Source: Chloroflexota bacterium (lineage in GTDB: Bacteria; Chloroflexota; Anaerolineae; JAAEKA01). From it: 59,033 bases of DNA. Positions 15,248-24,247 of the stretch are shown in pieces. The stretch's first letter is position 1; each line of letters opens with the position of its first letter. Both the position numbers and the translations under genes were made by a program. A model generated the notes under the pieces. It saw only the letters and a program-made list of their open reading frames with translations, did not search any database and was not told where the DNA came from. Where the stretch lies: NCBI GenBank assembly GCA_029558955.1, contig JAKQCW010000095.1, positions 1-59,033 of the forward strand. The letters are read 5' to 3'.

Positions 15248-16594
15248 TTATACCCAGCCGCGCAGCTTCATGGCATTGGCCACCCGCTCCACGCTGACCA
15301 GATAGGCGGCCAGCCGGTTGGGGACGTTCATGCGCTGCGCCATGTCGTGCACGCTGTGGAAGGCGCTGGTCATCTTGTGATCCAGGCGGTGGTGCACCTC
15401 TGCCTCGGGCCAGTAATAGTTGTAGGCGTTCTGCACCTGCTCGAAATAGCTGACCGTCACGCCGCCCGCGTTGCAGAGGAAGTCAGGGATGACGAAGATG
15501 CCGCGTTCATTCAGCACCAGGTCAGCCTCAGGGGTCGTGGGGCCGTTGGCGGCCTCGGCCAGCACCTTGACCTGCGGCGAGATCGAGGCGACGGTGTGCC
15601 CGGTGAGCGCGTTCTCCAGCGCGGCCGGGATCAGCAGATCTACGTCAGCCGAGCGCCAGGCGTCGCCATCGCGCACCTCGTAGCCGGCCTGCTGCGCCTT
15701 GGCCTTGTTGATGGTGCCGAAGCCATCGGTGATGCTGCGCAGAAAGACAGGATCTGCGCCCTCATGCTTGAAGAAGGTGTAGGCGGTCTTGTCGTCGTGG
15801 TCCCAGGAGGAGACGCAGATCAGCTTGCCGCCCAGCCGCTTGACGTAGTGGATGGCTGCGGCCTGGCCGACGTTGCCGAAGCCCTGCAAGGAGGCAGTGG
15901 TCTGGGTGGAGTCGATCCCCAGCACCTTGAAGGCCTCGCGAATGGCCACCACGACGCCGATGCCGGTGGCCTCGCCGCGGCCGGCTGAGCCGCCCAGGGC
16001 CAGCGGCTTGCCGGTGATGACTCCCGGCACGTGGCGGCCACGGATCGTCTCAAATTCGTCCAGCATCCAGGACATGACGCGGGAATCGGTGTAGACGTCG
16101 GGGGCGGGCACGTCGATGTCTGGGCCGATGAAGTCAGCGACCCGGCGCATATAGCCGCGGCTCACCCGTTCCAGCTCGGTCGGCGAGAATTCCTTGGGAT
16201 TGCAGCAGACGCCGCCCTTGCCGCCGCCCAGAGGGATATCGACCACAGCGGTCTTCCACGTCATCCAGGCTGAGAGGGCGCGCACCGTGTCGATGGTCTC
16301 ATGGGGGTGGAAGCGCAGGCCTCCCTTGGCCGGGCCGCGCGCGTCGTTGTACTGCACGCGGAAGCCGTGGAACACCTCCACACGGCCATCGTCCATGCGC
16401 ACGGGGAAGACAAAGGAGAGCTCGCGCATGGGCCAGCGCAGCATCTGATGCGTCGCATCGTCGAGCTCCAGGAGCTCCACCGCCTGGTCCAGTTGACGCT
16501 GGGCAATCAGGAAGGGATTGTTTTCCAGTGCGGCTGTCGAGTTGCCCCCGCTAGTGGCAGCCGTGGCTGATGTCGATTCTGAGGTTGTTGTCAT
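15248..16594 (-). CDS. gdhA: glutamate dehydrogenase
   Basis: 448 residues. A Thr/Ser-rich N-terminal tail of about 25 residues precedes the catalytic domain with AKGGLRFHP and PLGGGKGGV (substrate lysines). The dinucleotide domain shows GFGNVGQAAA. GSAGRGEATGIGVVVA and APDVYTDSRVMSWMLDEF are typical of hexameric Glu dehydrogenases. It interconverts glutamate with 2-oxoglutarate and ammonia in the cytoplasm; coenzyme preference is not assigned. GGAG lies upstream of the ATG. It stands divergent to the amino-acid uptake operon, which fits a catabolic role. Confidence 0.92.
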   Translation of the reverse strand: MTTTSESTSATAATSGGNSTAALENNPFLIAQRQLDQAVELLELDDATHQMLRWPMRELSFVFPVRMDDGRVEVFHGFRVQYNDARGPAKGGLRFHPHETIDTVRALSAWMTWKTAVVDIPLGGGKGGVCCNPKEFSPTELERVSRGYMRRVADFIGPDIDVPAPDVYTDSRVMSWMLDEFETIRGRHVPGVITGKPLALGGSAGRGEATGIGVVVAIREAFKVLGIDSTQTTASLQGFGNVGQAAAIHYVKRLGGKLICVSSWDHDDKTAYTFFKHEGADPVFLRSITDGFGTINKAKAQQAGYEVRDGDAWRSADVDLLIPAALENALTGHTVASISPQVKVLAEAANGPTTPEADLVLNERGIFVIPDFLCNAGGVTVSYFEQVQNAYNYYWPEAEVHHRLDHKMTSAFHSVHDMAQRMNVPNRLAAYLVSVERVANAMKLRGWV

Positions 16595-16724
16595 TGTGAC
16601 TTTCTCCTTTGAAAGTAGGTTGTTGCGAACAGAGCGCGACCTCCATTATCCACCCAAACCGGCAATTTGCAAATGGCGCAGTCTGTCTTGGCAGCGAACG
16701 AATGCCATACTACTCTCAAGCCTT

Positions 16725-16753
16725 TTGACAAATCAGAACCTTTTGCCTATAAT
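16725..16753 (+). promoter_or_regulatory. consensus sigma-70 promoter of the branched-chain amino-acid operon
   Basis: TTGACA (16725-16730), a 17-bp spacer and TATAAT (16748-16753) form a perfect match to the housekeeping promoter. Transcription would start near 16760. Confidence 0.8.
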
Positions 16754-17046
16754 CGGCGCTATCCTGCGCGCTGGGGCGCAGTTCCTTCCGGTCGCCTTCG
16801 GCAACCATACCACTTCCTCGTCCTCTTCTTCCAAGCTGTACCGCCAGGATAACAGCGTCGTTGCCCCCGGTTCACCTTTGTGGTTGCCATCCAGTGTGGT
16901 TCGTTGCGCGCGTAAAGCAAAGGAGGTCATGCTTCCTGCGAGTCAATGGCCATCGACAACTCCCGATTCGCCGGTTCCGTTCGTTCCGCCAGCATATCGG
17001 CTGGCTCCAAGTCCGACGCAGTATGTTCCCATAGGAGGAGAACAAG
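16754..17046 (+). other. long 5' leader of the liv operon
   Basis: About 285 bases separate the promoter from the binding-protein start. A small hairpin (CTGCGC/GCGCAG, 16764-16781) lies near the predicted transcript start. AAAGGAGG precedes an ATG at 16929, but only two bases away, so a leader peptide there is doubtful. No T-box or other known riboswitch motif was recognised. GGAGGAG before 17047 is the ribosome-binding site of the next gene. Confidence 0.35.
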
Positions 17047-18396
17047 ATGAAGAAGTCCCTGTTCACCGTGCTGGCCGTCTTGCTCATCGCGGCCATGTTC
17101 CTGGCAGCTTGCGGCGGCGCTGCGACGCCCGCTCCCGCGCCGGCTGCCACTGCCGCACCCGTCGAAGCGCCTGCCGCCACCGAAGCCCCGGCCGCCGAAG
17201 CACCTGCCGCCGGCTCCGATCCTGCCGTCTGCACGGCCTGTGATGATCCCAGCGGCTGCGTCACCCTGGCTGCCAACGACCCGGTGCACATCGCCTGGCT
17301 CTTCGTGGTCGAGGGCGCCGATGCCTCCCTGGGCACCGACACCCAGCGCGGCGTCGAGTTGGCCCAGGCGAATCGCTCCACCGTCGCCGGCCACGCGGTC
17401 GAGGTGACCGGCGAGAATGAGGGCTGCAACGCCGAAGGCGGCCAGGCGGCCGGCACCAAGATCGCCTCCGACCCCAGCGTGGTGGCGGCTATCGGCACCA
17501 ACTGCTCCTCGGCGGCCCGCGCGGCCATCCCGCTGCTCTACGCGGCCGGCATCCCCATGGTCTCCCCCTCCAACACCGCGCCTGACCTGACCGCGGCCGA
17601 CCGCCCGGCTGAGTACGGGTTCTACATGCGCACCGCCCACAACGACACCGTTCAGGGCGCGGCCATGGCGCAGTATGCCTATGAGGCCGGCTTCCGCAAG
17701 GCCGCCACCATCCATGACGGCAGCCTCTACGCCGACAAGCTCCAGCAGGTCTTCGCCGACAAGTTCAAGGAGCTGGGCGGCGAGGTCGTGGCGCAGGAAG
17801 CGACTGACCCCAACGAGACCAACATGGGGCCGATGCTGACCCGCATCGCCGCGGCCAAGCCCGATTTCATCTATCTGCCGATCTTCATCGCGGCCGGCGG
17901 CCAGATTGCCTCGCAGGCCAAGCAGAACCCTGATCTGGCCAGCGTCCAGATGGCCGGCGCTGACGGCGTCTTCTCCCCTGACTTCCTGGCCGCGGCCGGC
18001 GACGCCTCCACAGGCTTCCTCTGGTCCAGCCCGGACTTCTCGGCCTTCGGCGGCGGCTACCAGGACTTCCTGGCCCAGCACCGGGAGAAGTACGGCGAGG
18101 CGCCCCTGGCCCCCTTCCACGCCCACGCCTACGACGCCTACAACCTGATCGCCGACGCGGTGGAGAAGGCGGCCGTGCAGTGCTCCAACGGCTCGACCGT
18201 GATCCCGCGCACGGCGCTGCGTGACGCCATGCTCAGCACCTCCGGCATGGCTGGCCTGACCGGCAGCCTGACCTGCACCGCCACCGGCGACTGCGCCGAT
18301 CCCAAGATCGCCGTCTATCAGGGTATGAACTCTGACCCGGCGAGCTGGAACCCTGGCGCGGCCGATGACAGCAATCCCAAGAAGATCTGGCCCTAG
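17047..18396 (+). CDS. branched-chain amino-acid ABC transporter, substrate-binding lipoprotein
   Basis: 449 residues. The signal peptide ends in a lipobox (FLAACGG), followed by an Ala/Pro/Glu linker of about 45 residues and then a periplasmic-binding fold (Peripla_BP_6). IAWLFVVEGADASLGTD, AAIGTNCSSAARAAIPLL and GIPMVSPSNTAPDLT match LivJ/LivK-type proteins. An extra cysteine-containing segment (CTACDDPSGCVTL) precedes the domain. It would capture leucine/isoleucine/valine or related amino acids outside the membrane. First gene of the five-gene operon, followed by a stem-loop likely to lower expression of the membrane genes. Confidence 0.9.
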   Translation: MKKSLFTVLAVLLIAAMFLAACGGAATPAPAPAATAAPVEAPAATEAPAAEAPAAGSDPAVCTACDDPSGCVTLAANDPVHIAWLFVVEGADASLGTDTQRGVELAQANRSTVAGHAVEVTGENEGCNAEGGQAAGTKIASDPSVVAAIGTNCSSAARAAIPLLYAAGIPMVSPSNTAPDLTAADRPAEYGFYMRTAHNDTVQGAAMAQYAYEAGFRKAATIHDGSLYADKLQQVFADKFKELGGEVVAQEATDPNETNMGPMLTRIAAAKPDFIYLPIFIAAGGQIASQAKQNPDLASVQMAGADGVFSPDFLAAAGDASTGFLWSSPDFSAFGGGYQDFLAQHREKYGEAPLAPFHAHAYDAYNLIADAVEKAAVQCSNGSTVIPRTALRDAMLSTSGMAGLTGSLTCTATGDCADPKIAVYQGMNSDPASWNPGAADDSNPKKIWP

Positions 18397-18408
18397 TTAG
18401 CCACCCAC

Positions 18409-18452
18409 GAGAGTCGCTTCGTTCACCGGACGGGGCGACTCTCCTTCTTTCC
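18409..18452 (+). terminator. partial terminator between binding protein and permease
   Basis: A 9-bp stem (GAGAGTCGC 18409-18417 with GCGACTCTC 18435-18443) and a 17-base loop are followed by CTTCTTTCC. Its position inside the operon suggests attenuation that favours the binding protein over the membrane subunits. Confidence 0.6.
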
Positions 18453-18543
18453 CCCCAAGCGCAGGCGCTCCGTCAATCCCCCATCAGGCCGCACACTGGC
18501 AGGCCGTTTCGCTTCCGTGTCGGCTTCTCCATGGAGACGCAGT

Positions 18544-19605
18544 ATGTACCAAAAATTCAAAAGGCGGGTAACAGGGACGCAGGTGGTGATGTGGATCATC
18601 GGCTTCATCATTTTGGGAGGCGTGATCTACGGCGCAGTGCACACCCTGTTGGCGGCCACCTACCCGCCGCGGGTTTGGCTGGATCTGATCGTGTTCGGCC
18701 TGGCCCAGGGCAGCGTCTACGCCCTGGTCGCGCTGGGCTACACCATGGTCTACGGCATCCTGCGCATGATCAACTTTGCCCACGGCGAGGTGTTCATGGC
18801 CGGCGCGTTCATCGGCTATTTCATCGCCACTGCCTTTGATCGCTCCGGCTTCCTCAATCGCTATTATGTCATCGCTCAACTGCTGATCTTCGTCGGGGCT
18901 ATGGCCACCTCGGCCACCATCGCCGTGCTGCTGGAGCGCATCGCCTATCGGCCGTTGCGCCGGGCGCCCCGTCTGGTGCCGCTGATCACCGCCATCGGCG
19001 CTTCGTTTTTCTTGCAGTATACCTTTCGCGGCTTCTTCGGCTCCGGCATCAAGAGCTACCCTGAGCCGACTGCGCTGAAGGGATCCATCACGATCCTGGG
19101 CATCACGGTGCTCAAGACCCAGGCCCTGGTGATCGTGGCAGCCGTGGTTATGTTGCTGGCCCTCTACATCTTCGTCCAGCGCACCAAGACCGGCCGCGCG
19201 ATGCAGGCGGTTTCCGAGGACAAGGATGCCGCCGCCCTGATGGGGATCGACGTGGACCGCATCATCGTCATCACCTTCGTCGTCGGCGGCGCCCTGGCCG
19301 GCGCGGCCGGCGTGCTCTTCTCCACCCTCTTCCGCCAGGTCTTTTTCCTGACCGGCTTCATCCCCGGCTTGAAGGCCTTCACCGCGGCCGTGCTGGGCGG
19401 CATCGGCAACGTGACCGGCGCCATGCTGGGCGGTCTCTTCCTGGGCATCGCCGAGTCGCTCTTCCCCAACCTGGTGCTGGATGGCCTGGGCATTCCCGCG
19501 CCCTATCAGTTGAAGGACGCGCTGGCCTTTCTGATGCTGGTGCTGGTGCTGATCTTCCGCCCCACCGGCATCCTCGGCGAGCGCCTGGCCACCAAGAAAG
19601 CGTGA
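18544..19605 (+). CDS. livH: branched-chain amino-acid ABC transporter permease LivH
   Basis: 353 residues from the ATG at 18544, chosen because GGAG lies seven bases upstream; an earlier in-frame start at 18517 lacks one. About nine transmembrane helices. VFGLAQGSVYALVALGYTMVYGILRMINFAHGEVF is interrupted only by family-typical positions, and AVLGGIGNVTGAMLGGLFLG is the usual ATPase-contact (EAA-like) region. Forms the heterodimeric channel with LivM. Spacing of nine bases to livM indicates co-translation. Confidence 0.92.
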   Translation: MYQKFKRRVTGTQVVMWIIGFIILGGVIYGAVHTLLAATYPPRVWLDLIVFGLAQGSVYALVALGYTMVYGILRMINFAHGEVFMAGAFIGYFIATAFDRSGFLNRYYVIAQLLIFVGAMATSATIAVLLERIAYRPLRRAPRLVPLITAIGASFFLQYTFRGFFGSGIKSYPEPTALKGSITILGITVLKTQALVIVAAVVMLLALYIFVQRTKTGRAMQAVSEDKDAAALMGIDVDRIIVITFVVGGALAGAAGVLFSTLFRQVFFLTGFIPGLKAFTAAVLGGIGNVTGAMLGGLFLGIAESLFPNLVLDGLGIPAPYQLKDALAFLMLVLVLIFRPTGILGERLATKKA

Positions 19606-19614
19606 GGTAGCCCC

Positions 19615-21270
19615 ATGACTGCAACCAGTGTCCGCGTACCGATGGCAGCCAGTCAGGGCAACCGCTGGTCGCCTGTGATCAAGATCGGCCTCTTAGGCGG
19701 CGGCGTGGCGATCTATCTGGCGTTGGTCGGCATTTTGACCGCCCTGGCCAACCGGATGATCATCACCAAGGTGATCAGCTTGGGGCAGATCATCCTGCTC
19801 TCGGTCTTCATCATTTTCGGCTACATGGCGGCCCAGCGAGCTGCTGCCGGGCAGGCGAAGCGGCCGATTGTCCGGTGCCTGCTCAGCGGCGCCATTGCCG
19901 GGCTGCTCATCAGCCTCTTCCTGTCGGCGCTGGTGGTGATTGCTCCCATCATCAACCTGCGCTCGGTCTTCATCAACGCCTCGCCGGAGCTGTTCGATCT
20001 GCTGACCCTCGGCCGGGGCGTCCCCGATGGCCTCCTGCTGCTGATCGGGATCGGCGTGGCGGTGGGTGCGCTGTCGGCCGGCCTCTTCCTCTTGCCCGAC
20101 CGGCTGCGCCGGTCCGTGGGCATGGGCCTGCTGGCCATCCCGATTGTCTCCATCCTCAACTCGTCGCTTTTCGCTGGCCGCGGCATCTCGGCGCTCCAGG
20201 CGGCGGCGGTGTTCGTCATCGCCCTGGTGATCACCTTTTTTTGGCAGCCGGCCCGCACCGCCACCAGCCAGCGCCTCAGCGCCCTGCCCACCAAACAGCA
20301 GCGCGCGGTGGCGACCCTGGCCTACATCATCCTGGGTATCGGCGTGCTGCTGCTGCCGCTGCTGGGCCCCTATCCGGCCGAGATTCTCGACACGGTGGGG
20401 CTCTACATCCTGCTGGGGCTGGGGCTGAACATCGTGGTGGGCTTCGCCGGCCTGCTGGACCTGGGCTATGTGGCCTTCTTCGCGCTGGGCGCCTACACCG
20501 TCGGCATCCTGACCTCGCCGGAGATCCAATGGGTGGGGGTGCAGTTGACCTGGTGGCAGGCGCTGCCCTTTGCGGTGATCGTGGGCACGCTGGCCGGCGT
20601 GATCCTGGGCATCCCCGTCTTGCAGATGCGCGGCGACTACCTGGCCATCGTCACCCTGGGCTTCGGCGAGATCATCCGCCTGATCTTCCTGTCGGACTGG
20701 CTCAAGCCGCTGGTGGGCGGCTCCAACGGCATCACCCGCATCCCCCGGGCTCTCCCTGTGCCGGCGGGATCGCGCTTGTCAGACCAACAGATGCTGTTCT
20801 ACGTCATCTTGGCAGGAATCCTGGTGGCCGCGTTCATCGCCACACGGCTGAAGTATTCGCGCTTGGGGCGCAACTGGGCAGCCATGCGCGAGGATGAGGA
20901 TGTGGCGCAGGCCATGGGCATCAACCTGGTGCGCACCAAGCTGATGGCCTTTGCCACCGGCGCCGGGCTCTCCGCGCTGAGCGGCGCGATCTTCGCCTCC
21001 AAGCTGACCTCGGTCTATCCGCACAGCTTCAACCTGCTGGTCTCCATCAACATCCTGGCGGTGATCATCGTCGGCGGCCTGGGCAGCATTCCGGGCGTCA
21101 TCGTCGGCGCGCTGGTGTTGGTGGGCCTGCCGGAGCTGTTGCGCGAGTTCGCCGAATACCGCCTGTTGGTCTACGGCGCAGTGCTGGTGTTCATGATGCT
21201 CAAGCGGCCCGAAGGCTTGCTGCCGGAGGCGCGGCGCAAGCTGGAGCTGCACGAAGCCGACGAGGCCTAG
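19615..21270 (+). CDS. livM: branched-chain amino-acid ABC transporter permease LivM, long form
   Basis: 551 residues. The canonical LivM domain begins near residue 235 (LGLGLNIVVGFAGLLDLGYVAFFALGAYTVGI, shortened here) and ends with GGLGSIPGVIVGALVLVGLPELL. Before it lie about 230 residues with five or more additional hydrophobic helices (VISLGQIILLSVFIIFGYMA and others), making it longer than typical LivM proteins of 300-430 residues. The N-terminal half contains a second, weak LivH/M-like helix pattern. It pairs with LivH in the inner membrane. Confidence 0.9.
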   Translation: MTATSVRVPMAASQGNRWSPVIKIGLLGGGVAIYLALVGILTALANRMIITKVISLGQIILLSVFIIFGYMAAQRAAAGQAKRPIVRCLLSGAIAGLLISLFLSALVVIAPIINLRSVFINASPELFDLLTLGRGVPDGLLLLIGIGVAVGALSAGLFLLPDRLRRSVGMGLLAIPIVSILNSSLFAGRGISALQAAAVFVIALVITFFWQPARTATSQRLSALPTKQQRAVATLAYIILGIGVLLLPLLGPYPAEILDTVGLYILLGLGLNIVVGFAGLLDLGYVAFFALGAYTVGILTSPEIQWVGVQLTWWQALPFAVIVGTLAGVILGIPVLQMRGDYLAIVTLGFGEIIRLIFLSDWLKPLVGGSNGITRIPRALPVPAGSRLSDQQMLFYVILAGILVAAFIATRLKYSRLGRNWAAMREDEDVAQAMGINLVRTKLMAFATGAGLSALSGAIFASKLTSVYPHSFNLLVSINILAVIIVGGLGSIPGVIVGALVLVGLPELLREFAEYRLLVYGAVLVFMMLKRPEGLLPEARRKLELHEADEA

Positions 21271-21278
21271 GAGGACAC

Positions 21279-22067
21279 ATGGCGCCTTTACTGGAAAGTC
21301 AACGAGTCACCAAACGCTTCGGCGGCCTGACGGCGGTGGGCCAGTTGGACGTGGCGGTCGAGCCGAACACGATCCACAGCATCATCGGGCCCAACGGCGC
21401 GGGCAAAACCACCTTCTTCAACTGCATCACCGGCTTCTATCGCCCGGAGGAGGGCGTCATCCTCTTCAAGGGCAAGCCCATCGACGGCATGTCGCCCGAC
21501 CGTATCACCCGCCAGGGGATCGCCCGCACCTACCAGAACATCCGCCTCTTTCCCAACATGACGGTGATCGAGAACGCCATGGTGGGCTATGAGACGCATC
21601 TGCACAGCGGCTGGCTGGGCGCGGTCTTTCACACCCGCGGCAACCGCAAGGAGGAGGTCGAGGCGGTGGCCGAAGGGCGACGCATGCTGAACTTCGTCGG
21701 CCTGGCCGGCCGCGGCGACCTGATGGCGCGCAACCTGCCCTACGGCGACCAGCGGCTGCTGGAGATCGCGCGTGCCCTGGCGGCCAAGCCTGACCTGTTG
21801 CTGCTGGACGAGCCGGCCGCGGGCATGAACCCGGCCGAGACCCAGGAGCTGATGCACTTCATCCGCCGGCTGCGCGATGAGGCCAACATCACGGTGCTGC
21901 TGATCGAGCACCACATGCAGGTGGTGATGGGCATCTCGAACAAGGTGACGGTGATGGACTTCGGCCAGAAGATCGCCGAAGGCACCCCCAAAGAGGTGCA
22001 AAACGATCCGGCCGTGATCGAAGCTTACCTGGGCAAAGGGGCGACCGAATATGCTGCTGCACATTGA
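21279..22067 (+). CDS. livG: branched-chain amino-acid ABC transporter ATPase LivG
   Basis: 262 residues. Walker A IGPNGAGKTTFFN, Walker B LLLLDEPAAGMNP, and a short NLPYGDQRLLEIARAL signature in place of LSGGQ, as is usual in LivG. GGACAC lies just upstream and the gene follows livM by eight bases. It hydrolyses ATP to drive the LivHM channel. Its last 17 bases overlap the start of livF. Confidence 0.93.
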   Translation: MAPLLESQRVTKRFGGLTAVGQLDVAVEPNTIHSIIGPNGAGKTTFFNCITGFYRPEEGVILFKGKPIDGMSPDRITRQGIARTYQNIRLFPNMTVIENAMVGYETHLHSGWLGAVFHTRGNRKEEVEAVAEGRRMLNFVGLAGRGDLMARNLPYGDQRLLEIARALAAKPDLLLLDEPAAGMNPAETQELMHFIRRLRDEANITVLLIEHHMQVVMGISNKVTVMDFGQKIAEGTPKEVQNDPAVIEAYLGKGATEYAAAH

Positions 22068-22761
22068 CAGTATCCAAACCTACTACGGCTCCATCCAGGC
22101 GCTCAAGGGCATCTCCTTCACCGTCGATCAGGGCGAGATCGTCACGCTGATCGGCGCCAACGGCGCGGGCAAGACCACCACCCTGCACACCCTCAGCGGC
22201 ATCCTGCACCCGCGCCATGGCAGCATCTTCTTCGAGGGCCAGCCGATCCACACCATGCCCCCCCACGCCGTCGTCCGGCTGGGCATCGCCCACTCGCCGG
22301 AGGGGCGCCGAGTCTTTGGCCGGCTCACCGTGGCCGAGAACCTGGACATGGGCGCGTTCGTGCGCCGGGACAAGGCCGCCATCAAGCAGGACCTGGACCG
22401 GGTGTACACCCTCTTTCCCCGCCTGAAGGAGCGCCAAAAGCAGTTGGCCGGCACCCTCTCCGGCGGCGAGCAGCAGATGTTGGCCATGGGCCGGGCCCTG
22501 ATGGCCAGCCCGCGGCTGCTGCTGCTGGACGAGCCCTCCATGGGGCTGGCGCCGATTCTGGTGGACCTGATCTTCGAGACGATCCTGGAGATCAACAAGC
22601 AGGGCGTCACCGTGCTGCTGGTGGAGCAGAACGCGCTGATGGCCCTCTCCATCGCCTCCCGCGCCTACGTGCTGGAAACGGGCAGCATCATCCTCAGCGG
22701 CACCGGCAAGGAGCTGCTCAACAACCCTGATGTGATGAAGGCCTATCTGGGAATGGAGTAG
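22051..22761 (+). CDS. livF: branched-chain amino-acid ABC transporter ATPase LivF
   Basis: 236 residues. Walker A IGANGAGKTTTLHTLSG, signature TLSGGEQQMLAMGRALM, Walker B LLLLDEPSMGLAP, and SPEGRRVFGRLTVAENL, diagnostic of LivF. It forms the second ATPase of the transporter and is the last gene of the operon, overlapping livG by 17 bases. Confidence 0.93.
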   Translation: MLLHIDSIQTYYGSIQALKGISFTVDQGEIVTLIGANGAGKTTTLHTLSGILHPRHGSIFFEGQPIHTMPPHAVVRLGIAHSPEGRRVFGRLTVAENLDMGAFVRRDKAAIKQDLDRVYTLFPRLKERQKQLAGTLSGGEQQMLAMGRALMASPRLLLLDEPSMGLAPILVDLIFETILEINKQGVTVLLVEQNALMALSIASRAYVLETGSIILSGTGKELLNNPDVMKAYLGME

Positions 22762-22831
22762 ACCAGGACCGAGGAGTCGGTGGTAACACGCCTGCCACGG
22801 GTGGGCAAGCGCCTCCTCCCCGCCCTTCGCC

Positions 22832-23731
22832 ATGGACCTGAAGCAACTCACCGCCCATACGTACCATCTGCGGGCCGGCTCCAACGCCGGCCTGCTGTTG
22901 GATGGGAAGCGCGCCCTGCTGGTGGACACAGGGCTGGATCGCGACGCGGCGCGGCGGATTCTGAAGCACGTGGCCGCGTTGCAGGTCGAGCTGGCGGCTG
23001 TGCTGATCACCCATGCTCACGCCGATCACTTCGGCGGCGCGGCCGAGCTGAAGCGGCGCACCGGCGCACCGGTGTTGGCGCCAGCCTTCGAGGCCGCGGT
23101 GGTCGAGAACCCCGCCCTGGAGCCGGTCTACCTCTTCGCCGGCGCGCAGCCGCCGGCCGAGCTGGAGGACAAGTTCATCCTGGCCCAGCCCTGCGCGGTG
23201 GATGGCCTGTTGCAGCCGGGTCGTCAGGAGCTGCACGGCTTCCCGGTGGAGATCATCCCCGCCCCCGGTCACGCCCACAACCAGGTGATGGTCGCCGCGC
23301 CCCAGGAGGGGGTCTGCTTTGCCGCCGATGCCTTCTTCCCCCCGGAGGTGTTGGACAAGTACGGCGTCCCCTTCTACGTGGAGATCGACCAGACGCTGGC
23401 GACCTTGGCCAGCCTGCCCGCCCTGCCCTATGGCCTCTACGTCCAGGGCCATGGCGACGCCTATGACCGCGGCGGCCTGGAGCAGGTGCTGGACTACAAC
23501 ATCACGCGCATCGAGGCGATCCGTGAGCAGGTGCACACGGCCCTGGCCACGCCGTGCGACGACAGCCAGGCGCTTCAGCGGGTGGCCGACGCCATGGGGC
23601 TGCGCATCCAGCGCCCCGCCATCTACTACCTGACCCGCACGACCATCCACGCCTGTCTCAACTCGCTGCGCCGGGCCGGCCGGGCCGAGCTGAGCCTGGA
23701 GGAGAACCGCCTGCTCTGGCGGGCAGTCTGA
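22832..23731 (+). CDS. MBL-fold metallo-hydrolase
   Basis: 299 residues. The zinc-binding motif THAHADHFGG (residues about 55-64) and later PGHAHNQVM and a HGDAYDRGG segment fit the metallo-beta-lactamase superfamily, in the glyoxalase II-like branch. The C-terminal 80 residues, rich in helix, resemble the winged-helix tail of LACTB2/GloB-like enzymes. Substrate not identified. It lies 70 bases after livF and might be read through from that operon. Confidence 0.85.
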   Translation: MDLKQLTAHTYHLRAGSNAGLLLDGKRALLVDTGLDRDAARRILKHVAALQVELAAVLITHAHADHFGGAAELKRRTGAPVLAPAFEAAVVENPALEPVYLFAGAQPPAELEDKFILAQPCAVDGLLQPGRQELHGFPVEIIPAPGHAHNQVMVAAPQEGVCFAADAFFPPEVLDKYGVPFYVEIDQTLATLASLPALPYGLYVQGHGDAYDRGGLEQVLDYNITRIEAIREQVHTALATPCDDSQALQRVADAMGLRIQRPAIYYLTRTTIHACLNSLRRAGRAELSLEENRLLWRAV

Positions 23732-23799
23732 CAGCCAAAGCCGCTGACCTTCGAAGGACGCGGTTCGGGCGAAACCGATAGCAACAAAGAGAACAGCGC

Positions 23800-24231
23800 A
23801 TGTCAATCTGGTTTGTCGAAGCGCCCCTCGCGGCGCTCAATGCCACCTCGGCCGGCACCATGGTCGAGCATCTGGGAATCGAGTTCATCGCCATCGACGG
23901 GGAGAGCATCACGGCGCGCATGCCGGTGGACCAGCGCACCGTGCAGCCGGCCGGGCTGCTGCACGGCGGCGCGTCGGCGGCGCTGGCGGAGACGCTGGGC
24001 AGCATCGGCGCCTTCCTCTGCGTCGACTCGGCGCAGTTCGACGTGGTGGGCCTGGAGATCAACGCCAACCACATCCGCTCGGTGCGCAGCGGCTATGTCA
24101 CCGGCGTCGCCCGCCCGCTGCATCTGGGCAATTCCACCCAGGTCTGGGATATCCGCATCCATGACGAGCGGGAGCGGCTGGTCTGCGTCTGCCGGCTGAC
24201 CATGGCCGTGCTGAAACGCCAGACCGCCTAG
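23800..24231 (+). CDS. PaaI-family hotdog thioesterase
   Basis: 143 residues. VDQRTVQPAGLLHGGASAALAETLGS is the PaaI/MenI signature with the active-site HGG and glutamate; the family hydrolyses aromatic or 1,4-dihydroxy-2-naphthoyl-CoA thioesters. MenI-type function (menaquinone synthesis) is possible but not shown. Followed after 16 bases by the pseudouridine synthase gene. Confidence 0.88.
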   Translation: MSIWFVEAPLAALNATSAGTMVEHLGIEFIAIDGESITARMPVDQRTVQPAGLLHGGASAALAETLGSIGAFLCVDSAQFDVVGLEINANHIRSVRSGYVTGVARPLHLGNSTQVWDIRIHDERERLVCVCRLTMAVLKRQTA

Positions 24232-24247
24232 GTCACTGCGCGCGGCC

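Noticed and set aside
16929..17243. Leader peptide in the liv leader
   Set aside because: The GGAGG lies only two bases from the ATG, and the frame overlaps the binding-protein gene out of frame with an Arg/Ser/Cys-rich translation.
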